From positions 1-64,000 of the forward strand of contig JAFLBL010000016.1 in NCBI GenBank assembly GCA_017303855.1: DNA of 64,000 nt, read 5' to 3'. Under the pieces are notes generated by a model. It made no database searches and was not told the DNA's origin. It saw nothing but the letters and a program-made list of their open reading frames with translations. This stretch comes from Chitinophagales bacterium. Lineage in GTDB: Bacteria > Bacteroidota > Bacteroidia > Chitinophagales > Chitinophagaceae. This document shows, piece by piece, positions 17,453 through 25,244 of this stretch; the first letter of the stretch is position 1; every line of letters begins with the position of its first letter. The translations under genes and the position numbers were made by a program.

Positions 17453-19468
17453 ATGATACATTTTGATCTGCCGAAAGAAAAATCTTCCATCCTGAAAGTG
17501 ATCGGTGTGGGCGGAGGCGGAGGAAACGCGGTGAACTTCATGTTCAGCCAGCAGATAGAAGGCGTGAATTTTGTAATCTGCAATACCGACGCGCAGGCAT
17601 TGGCCGGCAGCGATATCCCTAACCGGATTCAGCTCGGGCCACACCTGACACAGGGACTCGGTGCCGGTGCTAATCCCGATATCGGAAGACAGGCCACTGA
17701 AGAATCCCTCGAGGAAATCAAACGCATCCTGGAAGTAAATACCAAGATGGCTTTTATCACCGCCGGTATGGGTGGTGGTACAGGTACTGGCGGAGCGCCC
17801 ATCATTGCCAAAATCTGTAAAGACCTGGGTATTCTCACCGTGGGTATTGTTACCACGCCGTTTGCTTACGAAGGCAAGAAGCGTCAGCTCCAAGCCGAAG
17901 AGGGCATCAAGTCGCTGAAACAGTATGTGGATACCCTGCTGGTGATCAGTAACGATAAACTGCGTCATCAGTATGGCAACCTGAAAATGCGGGAAGCATT
18001 TGCCAAAGCGGATAATGTACTGGCTACTGCTTCCAAATGTATCACGGATGTGATTAACAGTACCGGTCAGATCAATGTGGATTTTGCCGACGTATGCACG
18101 GTCATGCGCAATGGCGGTGTAGCCATTCTGGGCAATGCGGAAGCTGCCGGGGAAAACAGGGCACAACGCGCGATTGAAGAAGCGTTGAATTCACCCTTAC
18201 TGAATGACAGTGAAATCCAGGGTGCCAAATGGATACTCATCAATATCAATTCCGCCCAGGGTGAACATGAATTCACCATGGATGAAGTGGAAGTGATTCA
18301 GAATTACCTGCTCAGTCAGGCCGGCGAAGATACCGATGTGATTCTCGGTATGGGCTATGACAGCACACTGGGCGATAAAATCGGTATTACACTGATCGCG
18401 ACGGGATTTGAGCACAAGGATCCGTTTGCCAAACCGGTACCGAAAAAAGAAGAACCCAAACCGGAAGAGAAAATCGTGATGGTATTGGGCGCTACTGAAC
18501 CGGCTCCGGTTATTCCGATGGCACCCAAGGTTGAATTGCAACCCGCTTCACAGGTAACGCAACAATTGCCCGAAGTAAAAGCCAATCCTTTACAGGTAGC
18601 ACCCCGTGAAGAAGAAATGAGTTACCTCATGCCCACCCTGGTGGATGAATTCCCCGAAGCAGCACCGGTCATTGACTTCACGGATATCAAAGAAGTGGAA
18701 GAGCCGATGGTGATTCACTGGGAACTGCAGCCTGAACTGCCTTTGGCGGTAACTGATTTACGGGTAAATTCCCTTAGTAATAATACGGCAGAAACAGCGG
18801 GTAATTCTACTGTGGGCAAAATGTCAACTGCCGTGAATAATGAAGAGATAATTTCGGCGGTACCGCACACATCCGTTCCCCCCTTAATTATTAAAGAAAC
18901 AGATGCTGAGATGATTCTCAGTATGAAAGATAGTACTAGTAGTACATCCCCGGTGTCTGCAGCATCGGGAGGATATCTGGCCAGACCATCCAATATCTAC
19001 GCGGAAACAAAAAAAGAGGTGACTACCTCAAACAGTTCTGCCGAAGAACCGGTCCCGGCTACAAAAAAAGTTGCCAGCGAAGAACAGGAGGAACTCCTGG
19101 ATCTGCAAATGCAACTCGTAGAGCGGGATGACATTCCAGCGGCGGATATGCCGATGGCCCATCAGGCTCAGGAACCTTTGTCCACCAATGTTGAGGATCC
19201 TGCTATGCAGGACGAAGCTGAGGAACAAAAACGTAGGGCGGCGGAGCGACTGCACAAGTTACGCAACTTGTCTTTCAATGTTAACGCTGCTGACCCCAAT
19301 AATGAGTTTGAAACTGTGCCGGCTTATATCCGCCGCAACATGGAATTGTATAACAGCAATACCCAGATAGAAAGTTTCTACAGCAGTTACGAGGTCAGGT
19401 CTGACGAAAAAAATCAAGGACATATCAGTACGATAAACACCTTCTTAGACGGGAAGAAACCCGACTGA
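17453..19468 (+). CDS. ftsZ: Cell division GTPase FtsZ with long C-terminal extension
   Basis: 671 residues against 383 in E. coli. The GTPase core (about 1-330) is complete: GVGGGGGNAVNFM, the tubulin signature GGGTGTGGAPIIAK, and the T7-loop region. Residues about 335-610 are a Pro/Glu/Val/Thr-rich disordered linker. The conserved C-terminal peptide (FETVPAYIRRNMELY, which should bind FtsA) sits about 50 residues before the end and is followed by a tail ending ISTINTFLDGKKPD. FtsZ polymerises into the division ring at midcell. It is the last gene of the operon, followed by a strong terminator. Confidence 0.97.
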   Translation: MIHFDLPKEKSSILKVIGVGGGGGNAVNFMFSQQIEGVNFVICNTDAQALAGSDIPNRIQLGPHLTQGLGAGANPDIGRQATEESLEEIKRILEVNTKMAFITAGMGGGTGTGGAPIIAKICKDLGILTVGIVTTPFAYEGKKRQLQAEEGIKSLKQYVDTLLVISNDKLRHQYGNLKMREAFAKADNVLATASKCITDVINSTGQINVDFADVCTVMRNGGVAILGNAEAAGENRAQRAIEEALNSPLLNDSEIQGAKWILININSAQGEHEFTMDEVEVIQNYLLSQAGEDTDVILGMGYDSTLGDKIGITLIATGFEHKDPFAKPVPKKEEPKPEEKIVMVLGATEPAPVIPMAPKVELQPASQVTQQLPEVKANPLQVAPREEEMSYLMPTLVDEFPEAAPVIDFTDIKEVEEPMVIHWELQPELPLAVTDLRVNSLSNNTAETAGNSTVGKMSTAVNNEEIISAVPHTSVPPLIIKETDAEMILSMKDSTSSTSPVSAASGGYLARPSNIYAETKKEVTTSNSSAEEPVPATKKVASEEQEELLDLQMQLVERDDIPAADMPMAHQAQEPLSTNVEDPAMQDEAEEQKRRAAERLHKLRNLSFNVNAADPNNEFETVPAYIRRNMELYNSNTQIESFYSSYEVRSDEKNQGHISTINTFLDGKKPD

Positions 19469-19517
19469 ATTACCCGTATCCAACCGGTACCCGTTGTTCG
19501 TTCCAATGAAGCCCCGT

Positions 19518-19540
19518 CCGCCCCGGGCTAATCCGGGCGG
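19518..19540 (+). other. GC-rich hairpin after ftsZ
   Basis: CCGCCC (19518-19523) and GGGCGG (19535-19540) form a stem about 50 bp after the ftsZ stop and 33 bp before the intrinsic terminator. It may act as an RNA 3'-end stabiliser or an auxiliary terminator. It has no T-tract directly after it. Confidence 0.4.
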
Positions 19541-19572
19541 CACGAGCATTTAGCTAGTGTTTTTTAGTTGTT

Positions 19573-19601
19573 CCCTCCGGTTTCTACCGGAGGGTTTTTT
19601 T
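19573..19601 (+). terminator. Intrinsic terminator of the dcw operon
   Basis: CCCTCCGG (19573-19580) pairs with CCGGAGGG (19587-19594) across a 6-base TTTCTA loop, followed by seven T. It is a textbook rho-independent terminator about 105 bp after ftsZ. Confidence 0.93.
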
Positions 19602-19716
19602 GTCCCGCTGTCTCTTTTGCGCAGCAATAGGACGCCAGGACATAAAATCATCAACCTCATTCCGCTCCCTTGCTAAAATCATACTGCTTTTTTTCGACGG
19701 TCATTACTTTCGCTGC

Positions 19717-20064
19717 ATGATTCCTGAGGAAGATATTTCCCAGCGCTGGCAACAACTGGAAGAGTATATCATGCAAAAAACCGGGCAATATACCGGGATT
19801 GACGATATACTGTTGTATATCGGCATACAGGAATCCGGCATGCCGCCAAAGCCATTTACCGAAAGGGAAAAAACAGAACTGATACTGATGGCTACTTCCA
19901 CCGTTTTGGTACCGGCCCGGTATTATGAATTATTCTGGGTGGAAGATACCGGCTGGCCGCATTATAAACAATTGCAACGGCTGCCCCCCATGCCGAAAGA
20001 TCAACTGGATAATTTTCTGAAACCCTGGATTATCCGCTACGCCGATAAAAACAGGATGGTATAA
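19717..20064 (+). CDS. Small conserved hypothetical protein
   Basis: 115 residues from ATG 19717 (MIPEEDISQRWQQLEEY). The frame is open further upstream, but that part overlaps the terminator region and reads as unlikely protein. It has no signal peptide, membrane helix or cysteine pair, and is rich in Tyr, Trp and Pro (GWPHYKQLQRLPPMPKDQLD). I do not recognise the family with confidence; similar short proteins are annotated as hypothetical in Chitinophagaceae. It stands alone between the dcw terminator and the helicase gene. Confidence 0.65.
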   Translation: MIPEEDISQRWQQLEEYIMQKTGQYTGIDDILLYIGIQESGMPPKPFTEREKTELILMATSTVLVPARYYELFWVEDTGWPHYKQLQRLPPMPKDQLDNFLKPWIIRYADKNRMV

Positions 20065-20141
20065 CGGAGGTGCTAAAGACTGGTTAACAGCCTTTCATGT
20101 TTTTAACAACCGATAAAACAGACAATCTGGTATTTATTGTC

Positions 20142-20149
20142 TACCTTTG
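20142..20149 (+). promoter_or_regulatory. Bacteroidota -7 box upstream of the DEAD-box helicase gene
   Basis: TACCTTTG matches the TAnnTTTG -7 consensus exactly. No TTG is found 17-23 bp upstream, so the -33 element is weak. If used, it would give a 5' leader of about 150 nt before the start at 20309. Confidence 0.4.
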
Positions 20150-20308
20150 TGCTTCATTCCACACTGTACTACTACATTTTAGTACCGGCAGGTTGTAAGC
20201 CGGTGGATTTTCTCCCCCGCACAAAGCAAAGGAGTACCATAAATAACTTTCGCTGTTTCAGAAACTACAACGTCTTAGCCAGCTACATAAAAACGTGTAA
20301 AAACCTAT

Positions 20309-21823
20309 ATGGCTTTTAGCAAATTAGCATTGACAGAACCAGTCCTGAAGGCACTGGCACAGGAAGGGTATACCACACCTACCCCCATTCAGCAACAGGC
20401 AATTCCTTTTGTATTACAACAAAGAGATCTGCTGGGTTGCGCACAAACCGGAACCGGTAAGACGGCCGCGTTTGCCATTCCCATTCTTGAATTATTACAG
20501 GCACAAAAACCATTGGGCCCCGGTATCAAGGTATTGATACTTACACCTACCCGTGAACTGGCCATCCAGATTGATGAGAGTTTTGCCGCGTATGGCCGGT
20601 ATACCGGTATAAGACATACGGTAATTTTCGGCGGCGTATCACAACATGCACAGGTTAACGCTCTTCGTCAGGGTGTGGATGTACTGGTGGCTACACCCGG
20701 TCGCTTGCTGGACCTGATGCAACAGGGTTTTATCCGGCTCGACCAACTTCAGATTTTTGTACTCGATGAAGCAGACCGTATGCTTGATATGGGCTTTATC
20801 CATGATGTAAAAAAAGTAATTGCCAAACTTCCTGCTAAAAGGCAAACCCTGTTTTTCTCAGCCACCATGCCGCCGGAGATTCAGAAACTGGCGGATATGT
20901 TACTGACAAACCCGGCTAAAGTGGAAGTAACTCCTCCGGCTACCACGGTGGAGAAAATTGAGCAACGCCTTTACTTTGTTGCCAAAAAGGAGAAACCGGA
21001 TCTGCTGTTGCATTTATTGCAAAATCCGGAAATAAAATCAACCCTTGTCTTTACCCGCACCAAACATGGAGCCGATAAAGTAGCAAGGATGCTGCACAAA
21101 CATCAGATACAGGCAGCCGCTATACATGGAAATAAATCGCAGAATGCCAGGCAGGCCGCATTGGCCGGTTTTAAAAACGGGGCTATCCGCGTATTGGTGG
21201 CCACCGATATTGCCGCAAGGGGAATCGATATTGATGAACTGGCGCATGTGATCAACTTTGACCTGCCCGATGTACCGGAGACTTATGTACACCGGATCGG
21301 TCGTACCGGAAGAGCCGGTAATTCAGGACTCGCCATTTCCTTCTGTGCTGCGGAAGAAAAAGATGAATTAAGAGCAATCCAGAAACTGATTGTAAAAACA
21401 CTGATTGTAGTGGAGGATCATCCCTATACGGCCAACGCGCATAGTGCAGCACCGCCTAAAGAAGAAAGACAGCGGCCAGGCTTCCGCCAACAGAACGAAA
21501 AACATCACCAGCAAAAAAACGAACATACCCAGCACCGGTTGCAGCAACGGCCTGCGCATAAACCGCAACAAGGACAACAGCAGGGACAGTCTGCTGCCAG
21601 GCAACAAAGACCTGCGCAACAACAACGGTCTGCACAACAACAACGCCCCGCGCAACAGCAGCAACGACCGCCTCAGCAATCACAGCGTCCTGCTCATCAA
21701 CAGCAACGACCTGTGTTGCAAAAGCAGCAGGTACAACGTCCTCCTGTACAAAAAGTACAGCCGCAGACGGGTGATACGGCTTCAAAATGGGTGAAGGATT
21801 ATCCCGATGATGAACGCTGGTAG
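20309..21823 (+). CDS. DEAD-box RNA helicase with Gln-rich tail (RhlE-like)
   Basis: 504 residues. Helicase motifs in order: Q motif (TPTPIQQQAIPFVL), motif I AQTGTGKTAAF, PTRELAIQ, TPGRLLDLM, DEAD box VLDEADRMLDMGF, SAT (FFSATMP), ATDIAARGIDID and HRIGRTGRAG. The core ends at about residue 380. The last 120 residues are basic and made of repeated Gln/Arg/Pro units (for example RPAQQQRSAQQQRPAQQQ), probably a disordered RNA-binding tail. Such proteins remodel RNA in ribosome assembly and cold growth. Genes of this type often have long leaders, which fits the 240-bp upstream gap. Confidence 0.95.
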   Translation: MAFSKLALTEPVLKALAQEGYTTPTPIQQQAIPFVLQQRDLLGCAQTGTGKTAAFAIPILELLQAQKPLGPGIKVLILTPTRELAIQIDESFAAYGRYTGIRHTVIFGGVSQHAQVNALRQGVDVLVATPGRLLDLMQQGFIRLDQLQIFVLDEADRMLDMGFIHDVKKVIAKLPAKRQTLFFSATMPPEIQKLADMLLTNPAKVEVTPPATTVEKIEQRLYFVAKKEKPDLLLHLLQNPEIKSTLVFTRTKHGADKVARMLHKHQIQAAAIHGNKSQNARQAALAGFKNGAIRVLVATDIAARGIDIDELAHVINFDLPDVPETYVHRIGRTGRAGNSGLAISFCAAEEKDELRAIQKLIVKTLIVVEDHPYTANAHSAAPPKEERQRPGFRQQNEKHHQQKNEHTQHRLQQRPAHKPQQGQQQGQSAARQQRPAQQQRSAQQQRPAQQQQRPPQQSQRPAHQQQRPVLQKQQVQRPPVQKVQPQTGDTASKWVKDYPDDERW

Positions 21824-21824
21824 A

Positions 21825-22646
21825 CTATTTCAGATCGCGTTTATTATTAAGCCGGTAACAGATGCCCCAGATAATGGCGGTTAACACCAGGGTGAGCCCG
21901 ATATGCAAGGGAATATTATCAAAAGCCTGCTGGTATTTTTCCGGACTATCCAGTTTGGCGAGAAAGGCCGCTGGAGGAATCATGCGGTCAGAAATCTCAA
22001 AAGGCAGGAACCGTCCGGCATCACCCAGTTTTAAGCGTGATATACCAACCAGTATATTCTCCAGAATCAGGAAGTAAAAAATAAATATACCCAGGGCTAT
22101 AAAAGCTTTCCGTACCAGGAACCCGATCAGGAAGGCAATGGACAACTGGGAGAATGTCTGCAGGAAGAACAAACCGGTGAAATAGGCTTTGCCAAAATGA
22201 TCGCCGGTGCTGTCTTCCATATTGGTAAATCCGGTTACCAGGGCAACGGTTACATACAGCAGGGTGATCATGATGGAAATAATCAGTACGTCAATCAGTT
22301 TGCTGCTGACAAACTGGCTCCGGCTCCATCCGTCAATAATATTCTGGCGATGTGTCCGGAAGCTGTATTCATTACTGATCAGCATGATGACCACCACGGA
22401 CGGAATAAAAATAAACCAGGAAGAAAAATAAGCGGCGGTATGCCAGCTTTCCGGAAAGGCAAAGGGATTGCCGATAGCCGCTTTGATCAGTTTGCCGCCT
22501 GTGCTCTGATTGGAAGCCATCTGATCATATATCTTGAAGAACATGTAATTAATCCCGGGATAAGAAAGTGCCGTCAGTCCCAGTACCCACCAGAAGGCAC
22601 TGTACTTTTTCATCTTCAGCCATTCCGTTTTTATCAGCTGTGTCAT
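21825..22646 (-). CDS. ABC-2 type transporter permease
   Basis: 273 residues with six predicted membrane segments (for example WWVLGLTALSYPGINYMFF, FIFIPSVVVIMLISNEYSF and GLTLVLTAIIWGICY). The N-terminal TEWLKMKKYSAFWW is typical of ABC-2 permeases. The gene starts 17 bp after the ATP-binding subunit and is surely co-transcribed with it. Together they form an exporter in the cytoplasmic membrane; the substrate is unknown. It is convergent with the helicase gene, whose stop is only 1 base away. Confidence 0.88.
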   Translation of the reverse strand: MTQLIKTEWLKMKKYSAFWWVLGLTALSYPGINYMFFKIYDQMASNQSTGGKLIKAAIGNPFAFPESWHTAAYFSSWFIFIPSVVVIMLISNEYSFRTHRQNIIDGWSRSQFVSSKLIDVLIISIMITLLYVTVALVTGFTNMEDSTGDHFGKAYFTGLFFLQTFSQLSIAFLIGFLVRKAFIALGIFIFYFLILENILVGISRLKLGDAGRFLPFEISDRMIPPAAFLAKLDSPEKYQQAFDNIPLHIGLTLVLTAIIWGICYRLNNKRDLK

Positions 22647-22663
22647 ATCGGTAATTTGTAAGT

Positions 22664-23560
22664 TTAGTTATTGGTTAATTCAAAGAATTTGGCTTCCAGT
22701 CTTTTCTTTTTCAGTAATAAATGATTGAGGACAATGCCGTTTTCAAAACAGCGGCGGTTAATATCTTCCAGGTTGGAACTGCCCTTCGGCAAAGTCAGGA
22801 TTAATGTCCCCGTTTTTTCATCCACTGTTACCTGTTCACCGGCATGCTGCAAAAAGGCCGCCAGTTGTTGCAGGTCGGGGGCACCCAGTTCCACCGTGTC
22901 TTCATCCGATAATACTTCATCCACATGTCCGGTGGTAAGCAGGTTACCTGTCTTCAGAATGGCCACATGGGTACAAACTTTCTCCACTTCATCCAGCAGG
23001 TGACTCGCCATGATGATCGTATGACCCTGCTTGCTGAGGTCCATGATCAGTTGCCGGATCTCCGCAATGCCCACCGGATCCAGTCCGTTGGTGGGTTCAT
23101 CCAGCACCAGTACTTTGGGATTCCCCAGTAAGGCCGCCGCAATGGCCAGCCGTTGTTTCATCCCCAGGCTATAGGAACTGAAACGGTATTTTCTCCGTTC
23201 AAACAGGTTGACTTTCTTTAATACAGATTCTATCTCTGCCGCATCACCACGTCCGCTGATGGATTGTGTTATTTTCAGGTTATCCGTAGCCGATAGATAG
23301 GTATAGAAATTCGGCGTTTCCAGGAGGGAGCCGATTTTTTTCCGGTGTTCGGGTGTGCCCGGCTGACCAAACCAGCGGAAATCGCCGGAATTGGCTTTTA
23401 ATACATCCATTACAATACCCAGGAGGGTGGTCTTGCCGCTGCCATTGGGACCGAGAATGCCAAATACGCTTCCTTCCGGCACGTCAAATGAAACGCCGGC
23501 CAGTGCCCGCACGGGTCCATAGGATTTGGCAATATTCTGCAAGGATAAAACAGTACTCAT
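22664..23560 (-). CDS. ABC transporter ATP-binding protein
   Basis: 298 residues. Walker A GILGPNGSGKTTLLGIV, signature YSLGMKQRLAIAAALL, Walker B VLVLDEPTNGLDP and switch ASHLLDEVEKV are all present. After the nucleotide-binding domain (about 1-215) there is a DUF4162-like C-terminal region of about 80 residues, common in CcmA-type exporter ATPases. It drives the ABC-2 permease encoded next. Divergent from the TIGR01777 gene across a 97-bp spacer. Confidence 0.93.
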   Translation of the reverse strand: MSTVLSLQNIAKSYGPVRALAGVSFDVPEGSVFGILGPNGSGKTTLLGIVMDVLKANSGDFRWFGQPGTPEHRKKIGSLLETPNFYTYLSATDNLKITQSISGRGDAAEIESVLKKVNLFERRKYRFSSYSLGMKQRLAIAAALLGNPKVLVLDEPTNGLDPVGIAEIRQLIMDLSKQGHTIIMASHLLDEVEKVCTHVAILKTGNLLTTGHVDEVLSDEDTVELGAPDLQQLAAFLQHAGEQVTVDEKTGTLILTLPKGSSNLEDINRRCFENGIVLNHLLLKKKRLEAKFFELTNN

Positions 23561-23657
23561 ATCAGGTTTTTTTCGGTGTTGAAGATATAAGATTCCGGGA
23601 GAAAGTCCGCAACAATATCGAGAACGGTATGTTATTTATTCAACTAATTTCGGTGCT

Positions 23658-24584
23658 ATGGCTACTGTTTTAATTACCGGGGGTACCGGTCTTGTTGGAA
23701 AAGCCCTTACCCGGGCACTTGTGCAACGCGGTTATTCCTGTATCATCCTGTCCCGGAGCCCCCGGAATGGGACAAACGGTATCCATTATGCGACATGGAA
23801 CCCGGAAGCAGGAATCATTGACCAGCAGGCATTACAGCAGGCCGATTATATTGTACACCTGGCGGGGGCCGGTGTGGCGGATAAACGATGGTCGGCCGCC
23901 CGCAAAAAGGAGATACTGGATAGCCGGGTAAAAAGCGGGGAACTGCTTACCACCAGCCTCCGGCAGTGGCCCCACCAGGTAAAAGCGGTGATAACGGCAT
24001 CCGCCATCGGCTGGTATGGAGCCGATCCGGTAATACCCAATCCACATCCATTTACTGAAGACCGGCCCGCCGATACCGCCTTTCTCGGCGATACCTGCCG
24101 GCAGTGGGAAGCTTCCACATCAGGCATAACGGAAATGAGTATACGCAGAGTCGTTCTCCGGATCGGTATTGTATTGAGCCGTGAAGGCGGGGCACTGAAA
24201 GAATTTTTAAAACCGCTTCGGTTTGGCGTTGCGGCTGTACTCGGAAACGGCAAACAGATGGTCAGCTGGATACACCGGGATGACCTGGTTCAGATGATTA
24301 CGGACAGCCTGGAAAATGAAAAATGGAACGGCATATACAATGCCGTAGCTCCTCAACCGGTGAGCAATAAATCGCTTACACTGGCCCTGGCCAAAGCAGG
24401 GAAAGGTTTTTATATACCGATGCCGGTACCTGCTTTTATATTGAAGCTGATGATGGGGGAAATGAGTATTGAAGTATTGAAAAGCGCCACGGTGAGTGCC
24501 GGTAAAATGCTGCAAACCGGTTACCGCTTTCTTTATCCCGATATAGACAGTGCGCTGCTTGCTGAAACGGCTCAGGAGAGATAG
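23658..24584 (+). CDS. TIGR01777-type SDR family protein (epimerase/YfcH-like)
   Basis: 308 residues. An N-terminal Rossmann dinucleotide loop (ITGGTGLVGKALTRALVQRG), then HLAGAGVADKRWSAARKKEI, SAIGWYGAD, RIGIVLSREGGAL and WIHRDDLVQMI, and a DUF1731-type C-terminus (PVPAFILKLMMGEMS). These are hallmarks of the TIGR01777 extended SDR group, whose substrate is not established. Its 3' end overlaps the convergent metzincin gene by 13 bases. Confidence 0.93.
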   Translation: MATVLITGGTGLVGKALTRALVQRGYSCIILSRSPRNGTNGIHYATWNPEAGIIDQQALQQADYIVHLAGAGVADKRWSAARKKEILDSRVKSGELLTTSLRQWPHQVKAVITASAIGWYGADPVIPNPHPFTEDRPADTAFLGDTCRQWEASTSGITEMSIRRVVLRIGIVLSREGGALKEFLKPLRFGVAAVLGNGKQMVSWIHRDDLVQMITDSLENEKWNGIYNAVAPQPVSNKSLTLALAKAGKGFYIPMPVPAFILKLMMGEMSIEVLKSATVSAGKMLQTGYRFLYPDIDSALLAETAQER

Positions 24585-25240
24585 CTCAGGTTGTCAACGG
24601 CGGCATGATCGGGGTGCCAGATATTGCTGAACTCACCCAGCACCGCCTTCCCGTTTTTAAATGAAAGCCGTTGCAGGTTTAGCTGCAGTATATCTTCTTC
24701 TCTTACTCTTCTGTGAATGGGGTAGAGTGTACCTCCTTTTGTGCCCGCCTGCTTATCCGGCTCGTATTGAAATTCAGGATCTACGAGTGTGCCCCGTGGA
24801 TACATGATACCGGGTGTGCCTTGTCCGCGGATATCCAGGATGTCCGGATGGGGTAGACCGAGTGTATGGCCATATTCATGCGCGGCTGTGGTGGAACCCG
24901 CATAGAGATTTTCGAGTTTGAAATAACCACTGTTGCAACCAAGCCCGTCTACAAAAGAAATATTTCCGTGCGCAAATTCTTCGATCCGGAAATAGTTATT
25001 GACCGGATCCAGGTTCTGGTAAATGTCAATATCTGTCAGTTCGGGCTGGTAAAGACCTTCAATCCGGAATACCACCCGGAAATAATAACCATCCAGCAGG
25101 ATCCATGAATCCGGTTCATTCCACATCGTTTCAATCTCTTCGCGCATCAGGCTGGTAAGCGCGGCGGATGCGGCATTTCCATAGGTGATTATTGTGGACC
25201 GGATGATTAACTCCTGGTGTCCGGGTTCTGCTGTTCCCAT
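24572..25240 (-). CDS. Metzincin-type zinc metallopeptidase without a signal peptide
   Basis: 222 residues. The zinc motif HEYGHTLGLPH (HExxHxxGxxH) lies at about residues 119-129 and is followed by an IMYPRG Met-turn, so this is a metzincin. No signal peptide, lipobox or prodomain is seen. The start is 4 bp after the stop of the S9 peptidase gene, so the two are likely co-transcribed. The substrate is unknown. Either it acts in the cytoplasm or it is exported by a route that does not need a classical signal. Confidence 0.78.
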   Translation of the reverse strand: MGTAEPGHQELIIRSTIITYGNAASAALTSLMREEIETMWNEPDSWILLDGYYFRVVFRIEGLYQPELTDIDIYQNLDPVNNYFRIEEFAHGNISFVDGLGCNSGYFKLENLYAGSTTAAHEYGHTLGLPHPDILDIRGQGTPGIMYPRGTLVDPEFQYEPDKQAGTKGGTLYPIHRRVREEDILQLNLQRLSFKNGKAVLGEFSNIWHPDHAAVDNLSYLS

Positions 25241-25244
25241 TGCG

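Noticed and set aside
20137..20319. 60-codon frame upstream of the helicase gene
   Set aside because: It overlaps the helicase start and has no start context; it contains the probable promoter and leader.
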